A stretch of DNA of 48,939 nt. It comes from Rikenella microfusus. Lineage in GTDB: Bacteria; Bacteroidota; Bacteroidia; Bacteroidales; VadinHA17. The translations under genes and the position numbers were made by a program. The first letter of the stretch is position 1. Every line of letters starts with the position of its first letter. The DNA is taken from the NCBI GenBank assembly GCA_022736275.1, contig DZBJ01000007.1:1-48939 (forward strand), written 5' to 3'. This document shows, one piece after another, positions 45,725 to 48,939 of this stretch. The notes under the pieces were generated by a model, which was not told the origin of the DNA, ran no database searches, and was given only the letters and a program-made list of their open reading frames with translations.

Positions 45725-47851
45725 TCAGGCCAGCCGGTAATCAAGCTGTCTCTTGCGCAGGTCAGCCTTAACCACCTCAACATTTATCTTGTCTCCAAGC
45801 ATGTAAACCTTGCCCGATTGTCTGCCCCTGATGGAGTAGTTCTCCTCATCATATTCAAAGTAATCGTCCTGCAGTTCCCTGATGGCTATCATCCCCTCGC
45901 ACTGGTTCTCAATGATCTCTACATAGAGACCCCATTCGGTCACGCCTGAGATGACGCCCTCAAACACCTTTCCGATCTTGTCGCTCATGAACTCCACCTG
46001 CTTGTATTTGATTGATGCCCTCTCGGCATCGGTGGCCAGACGCTCCATCTTTGAAGAGTGCTCGCACATCTTTGCAAACTTCTCCCTGTCACTGGTTGGC
46101 TGACCGTCGAGATATCTTGTCAGGAGCCTGTGAACCATCATATCAGGGTACCTCCTTATTGGCGACGTGAAGTGGGTGTAGTGGCTGAAGGCAAGACCGT
46201 AGTGGCCGATGTTGTCGGTGGAATAGACGGCCTTGGCCATTGACCGCAGGGCGAGGGTCTCGATGATATTCTGTTCCTTCTTCCCTGAAACAGCATCCAT
46301 CAGCTTGTTCATGGCTGCAGGGAGCCCCCTGACGTTTTCAGTGTCGAGCTCATAGCCGAACCGTTTTATGAAATATCCGAATGAGCTCAGTTTTTCAGGA
46401 TTGGGTTTGTCGTGGATGCGGTAGACGAAGGTCTTCCCTTTAAGTTTTTTGCCCACATATTCGGCAACCCGTTTGTTGGCCAGGAGCATGAACTCCTCAA
46501 TAAGCTGGTTTGAGGTGCCGAATTCGCGGAAGAGAATGCCAAGCGGAACTCCCTTTTCGCTCAGGTTGAACTTGACCTCAAGCCTTTCAAAGGCAAATGA
46601 ACCGGAGGCGAAGCGCCTGCTGCGAAGCATCTGTGCCAGGTTGTTGAGGGTCAGGAGCTGTTCCTTCATGTCGCCCTCGCCGGTGTCGATAACCTTTTGT
46701 GCCCCGGCATAGGAGAAGCGTTTGTCAGAATTGATGACTGTCCGTCCGAACCACTCCTTAACCACGTTTGCCTTGCTGTCAAGCTCGAAGACGGCTGCAT
46801 AGGTGAGCTTATCCTCCGCCGGGTTCAGCGAGCAGATGTGGTTTGAGATCCTCTCCGGGAGCATGGGTATGGTGCGGTCAACCAGGTAGACTGAGGTGGC
46901 ACGCTCCTGTGCGACCTTTTCAAGGACGGATCCGGTCCTGACATAGTGCGTAACGTCGGCTATATGTATTCCCACCTCCATGTTACCGTCGGGAAGGCGC
47001 CTGACTGACAGCGCATCGTCAAAGTCCTTGGCGTCTTCGGGGTCGATGGTGAAGGTTGGCACATCGCGGAAGTCGCGCCGTGATGCTATCTCTTCAGCGG
47101 TGATGGCGGCAGGTATCTTCTCCGCCGCGGCTTCGATCTCAGGTTCAAACCTGTTGGGGAGGCCGAACTCGGCAAGGATGGCGTGCATCTCCGTGTCATT
47201 CTCGCCGGGGTAGCCCAGCACTTCGGTTATCTCACCGATGGGATTGCGTGAGCGCTGATCCCACTCAACGAGTCTGGCCACTGCCTTCTGTCCCTGTTTC
47301 GCCCCGTTAAGCTTTGAGAGCGGAATAAAGAGATCGAAGGGCATGTTTTTGTTGTCAGGTATGAGGAAGGCAAACTGAGGAGTCAGTTCGATGGTGCCCA
47401 CAAACGAGGCGCGTGACCGGCTGATTATCTCTACCACCTCTCCCTCCGGACGCTTGCCTTTGTGGCGGGCATAGAGAAGGACTTTCACCTGGTCGCCGTG
47501 CAGGGCAGTATTGAGGTTGCGGGCGGCGACGAAGACATCGTCTTCCGATTCTTCGGAGAGGACGAAGGCATAGCCGAATTTTGTAAGATCGATGGTGCCG
47601 GTGACATATCCGCCGACAGCCTTAAGGAGATATTTTCCGTGTCCCCGCTCCTCCGACAGGCCATCCTTCTTCATTCTGAGGAGAGCATCGGAGAGGGCTT
47701 TCTTCTCTTCTTTTTCGGTTACCTGCAGCCGTGCGGCTATCTGTTTGTAGTTTAAAGGCTGTTTTGGGTTTTTGGCCATCGCCTTGACGATGAGCTCAAT
47801 AAGTTTCTTCTGGTCTATGCCAGGTTTCTTTTCCTGATTCTTTCTTGCCAT
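45725..47851 (-). CDS. rnr: Ribonuclease R
   Basis: 708 residues with the RNase R order: an N-terminal winged-helix region (~10-75), cold-shock-type RNA-binding domains (~80-230), the RNB exonuclease core (~250-590) and a C-terminal S1 domain (~620-700; KVFEGVISGVTEWGLYVEI). The catalytic metal cluster is DPEDAKDFDDA, residues 270-280, with the Asp273/276/278/279 set. It degrades structured RNA 3' to 5' in the cytoplasm. It lacks the long basic tail of some homologues. It is convergent with ispG (24 bases apart) and divergent from the PqqD-like gene with overlapping promoters. Confidence 0.95.
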   Translation of the reverse strand: MARKNQEKKPGIDQKKLIELIVKAMAKNPKQPLNYKQIAARLQVTEKEEKKALSDALLRMKKDGLSEERGHGKYLLKAVGGYVTGTIDLTKFGYAFVLSEESEDDVFVAARNLNTALHGDQVKVLLYARHKGKRPEGEVVEIISRSRASFVGTIELTPQFAFLIPDNKNMPFDLFIPLSKLNGAKQGQKAVARLVEWDQRSRNPIGEITEVLGYPGENDTEMHAILAEFGLPNRFEPEIEAAAEKIPAAITAEEIASRRDFRDVPTFTIDPEDAKDFDDALSVRRLPDGNMEVGIHIADVTHYVRTGSVLEKVAQERATSVYLVDRTIPMLPERISNHICSLNPAEDKLTYAAVFELDSKANVVKEWFGRTVINSDKRFSYAGAQKVIDTGEGDMKEQLLTLNNLAQMLRSRRFASGSFAFERLEVKFNLSEKGVPLGILFREFGTSNQLIEEFMLLANKRVAEYVGKKLKGKTFVYRIHDKPNPEKLSSFGYFIKRFGYELDTENVRGLPAAMNKLMDAVSGKKEQNIIETLALRSMAKAVYSTDNIGHYGLAFSHYTHFTSPIRRYPDMMVHRLLTRYLDGQPTSDREKFAKMCEHSSKMERLATDAERASIKYKQVEFMSDKIGKVFEGVISGVTEWGLYVEIIENQCEGMIAIRELQDDYFEYDEENYSIRGRQSGKVYMLGDKINVEVVKADLRKRQLDYRLA

Positions 47852-47872
47852 TTCAAGCTTGGGTTTGATTTT

Positions 47873-47903
47873 TCAAAGATAGGCTGAAAATGGCTATCTT
47901 TGA
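47873..47903. promoter_or_regulatory. Divergent overlapping promoters forming an inverted repeat
   Basis: Arms TCAAAGATAG (47873-47882) and CTATCTTTGA (47894-47903) are exact reverse complements separated by 11 bases. Each arm contains TATCTTTG, a full -7 element (minus strand at 47874-47881 for rnr, plus strand at 47895-47902 for the PqqD-like gene). Predicted leaders are 10-16 bases. The plus promoter's -33 (TTTC 47871-47874, spacing 20) overlaps the minus promoter's -7, so the two may compete for polymerase. Confidence 0.55.
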
Positions 47904-47918
47904 GTTGATTATAAATTA

Positions 47919-48209
47919 ATGATATCACTCTCCTCAATACCTTCTCATTCGCCTGATGTGGTTTTCCGCAGGATCAATGACGAATTCCTTCTGATCCCGC
48001 TTACGGACAATATTGCCGATATGGATTCACTTTACAGGCTCACTGAGACAGGTGCTTTTATCTGGGAGCTTATTGACGGCGAGCTTGCCATCAGTGATAT
48101 AACGTCAAAGGTAGCAGAAGAGTTCGATGTTGAGCAGGATGTTGCAGAAAAAGACATTCTCGGCTTCTTCAGGGAGGTACAGGAATTCCTTCATTTCAGG
48201 GAGCAGTGA
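47919..48209 (+). CDS. PqqD-like protein (peptide chaperone fold)
   Basis: 96 residues, the usual size of PqqD-family proteins. DEFLLIPL, then YRLTETGAFIWELIDGELAI and ITSKVAEEFDV matches the PqqD pattern (hydrophobic strand, N/T-G-x-x-x-W-x-x-L-D-G motif, helix). PqqD-like proteins bind the leader peptide of RiPP precursors and present it to modifying enzymes; some stand-alone copies have unknown partners. Its stop codon overlaps a GTG in a GTGA arrangement, the first copy of the 31-bp repeat that leads into the next gene. Family confident, partner unknown. Confidence 0.85.
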   Translation: MISLSSIPSHSPDVVFRRINDEFLLIPLTDNIADMDSLYRLTETGAFIWELIDGELAISDITSKVAEEFDVEQDVAEKDILGFFREVQEFLHFREQ

Positions 48210-48385
48210 CAGCTGATCCTAATTGCGGCAGGGAGTTGTGAAAGCTGATCTTCTAGCGACGGGGAGCAGTGAACTTTGATATAATAGCTACAGGCAGTTG
48301 TGATAACTGACCTTATTGCGGCATGGAGTTGTGAAAGTTGAGCTAATCGTGGAAGAAAGTTGTGGCAATTGATCTTATCATAGCC
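48199..48385 (+). repeat. Six-copy 31-bp tandem repeat of a stop/start junction
   Basis: Units begin at 48199, 48231, 48262, 48293, 48324 and 48355 (spacing 32, then 31 four times). A typical unit runs GGGAGTTGTGAAAGCTGATC, then a TTATAGCGGCA-like end. The first copy contains the end of the PqqD-like gene (AGG GAG CAG TGA). The last contains the GTG start of the next gene. Every copy carries a GTG followed by codons resembling that gene's N-terminus (V-x-x-D-L-I-A). Copies are diverged. Because 31 is not a multiple of 3, each copy's frame closes at a TGA inside the next copy. Confidence 0.85.
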
Positions 48386-48939
48386 GGCAGGAGGATACGG
48401 TTGCAGTCGGAGGAGGGGATCGCTCTCCGTCCCGATGAGCGTTTCAGCGCTTTCGCGGCGGCCGTGGCTGATGATTCATGCAACTCTGAAGGTAAGGCGT
48501 CTGGAGAAGAGGTGGTGAGGACGGAAGGAGAAGCGGAGGCAGTGGCTGCCGTGCCGGATATGCCAAAATATGCAGAGGCAGGCCGGGGTGAGGCTGCTGA
48601 TGCAGGGTCTGGTGTGGCACACTTGCCGGATCTGACGGTTGACATCTTTCCGGACAGGGCGGAAATCCCTGCTGATGCGGTGAAGGTTTTTGATGCGCGG
48701 CTGATGGAGGAGACGCCTGACGGACTGCGTGATACAGGCGAGCCATTCTGGGAGATCCTGGCTGGCGCCGGCGTGACCTTTGCCAAAATATATCTTAAAA
48801 ATCTTGTTGGTAATCCTGTTTTGGTCATGCCGCATGGGCAGCCAGATACCGCCGCCAACCCTGTCCTTGTGATGCCGGACGGCAAAATGACCTGGCAAAT
48901 CTTCGCGGACAGCGAAATAACCATTGAGACCCTGGCAGA
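48362..48939 (+). CDS. Hypothetical protein, possible kinase-like PqqD partner (3' truncated)
   Basis: The frame opens at GTG 48362, in the last copy of the 31-bp repeat, and stays open to the window end (192 codons). It begins VAIDLIIAGRRIRLQ, then LRPDERFSAFAAA. Residues ~40-95 are a low-complexity Glu/Gly/Ala-rich stretch, followed by an ordered-looking part (FWEILAGAGVTFAKIYLK, MTWQIFADSEITIE). A 15-codon tandem duplication gives NPVLVMPHG then NPVLVMPDG. The opening and the PqqD neighbour are compatible with HPr-kinase-like proteins of RiPP clusters, but the nucleotide-binding region would lie outside the window, so no function is assigned. A 193-codon antisense ORF here is Ser/Pro-rich and looks artefactual. 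Confidence 0.6.
   Translation, partial: MAIDLIIAGRRIRLQSEEGIALRPDERFSAFAAAVADDSCNSEGKASGEEVVRTEGEAEAVAAVPDMPKYAEAGRGEAADAGSGVAHLPDLTVDIFPDRAEIPADAVKVFDARLMEETPDGLRDTGEPFWEILAGAGVTFAKIYLKNLVGNPVLVMPHGQPDTAANPVLVMPDGKMTWQIFADSEITIETLA

Noticed and set aside
48199..48385. CRISPR array
   Set aside because: The 31-bp units are contiguous and diverged with no unique spacers between them.
48343..48924. 193-codon minus-strand ORF at the window end
   Set aside because: The product is Ser/Pro-rich without domains. The opposite strand has an open frame coupled to the PqqD-like gene with more protein-like sequence.

Overview
The window looks like a chromosomal segment of a Bacteroidota (Bacteroidetes) bacterium, probably Bacteroidales-like. 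Four lines of evidence agree. Three secreted proteins carry type IX secretion (T9SS) C-terminal sorting domains. Several genes are preceded by the Bacteroidota -7 promoter element TAnnTTTG. IspG is the enlarged form usual in this phylum. Shine-Dalgarno sequences are mostly absent. No tRNA, rRNA, CRISPR array, transposase or integrase was recognised.

Region 1 (1-16398, all +) is part of a surface polysaccharide locus whose genes overlap or nearly touch. It holds a truncated GT2-like glycosyltransferase, a Wzx-type flippase, several GT4/CgeB-like glycosyltransferases, an FkbM methyltransferase, a Wzy/WaaL-like membrane protein, a NodB deacetylase, a divergent asparagine-synthase-like protein, an ATP-grasp ligase, a true AsnB, a FemAB/GNAT-like transferase and a DUF354 protein. 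Several of these enzymes activate or transfer amino or acyl groups, so the glycan may carry amide or amino-acid decorations. No priming transferase or Wza/Wzc export gene is visible, so the locus continues upstream.

Region 2 (16399-38940) is dominated by secreted proteins. A small T9SS type A protein and a second NodB-like protein precede a single 5600-residue repeat protein (18855-35657). That protein has a signal peptide, Ig-like, PKD-like and SprB-like repeats including a 14-unit array, and a type B (gliding-motility-type) sorting domain. It is followed by a cluster of GC-rich hairpin repeats, an overlooked 59-codon gene on the minus strand, and a minus-strand beta-helix T9SS type A protein.

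Region 3 (38941-48939) has a fused ABC exporter with a variant signature motif, coupled to a nucleotidyltransferase of the NTP_transf_5 type. After a 365-base gap with a candidate small RNA come cysS and ispG. Convergent to these is rnr (RNase R), divergent from a PqqD-like gene. The window ends in a truncated gene that starts inside an unusual 31-bp tandem repeat. Each copy of that repeat reproduces the stop/start junction between the PqqD gene and this last gene. The exporter, nucleotidyltransferase, PqqD-like protein and possible kinase-like protein are reminiscent of peptide (RiPP) maturation neighbourhoods, but no precursor is proven.
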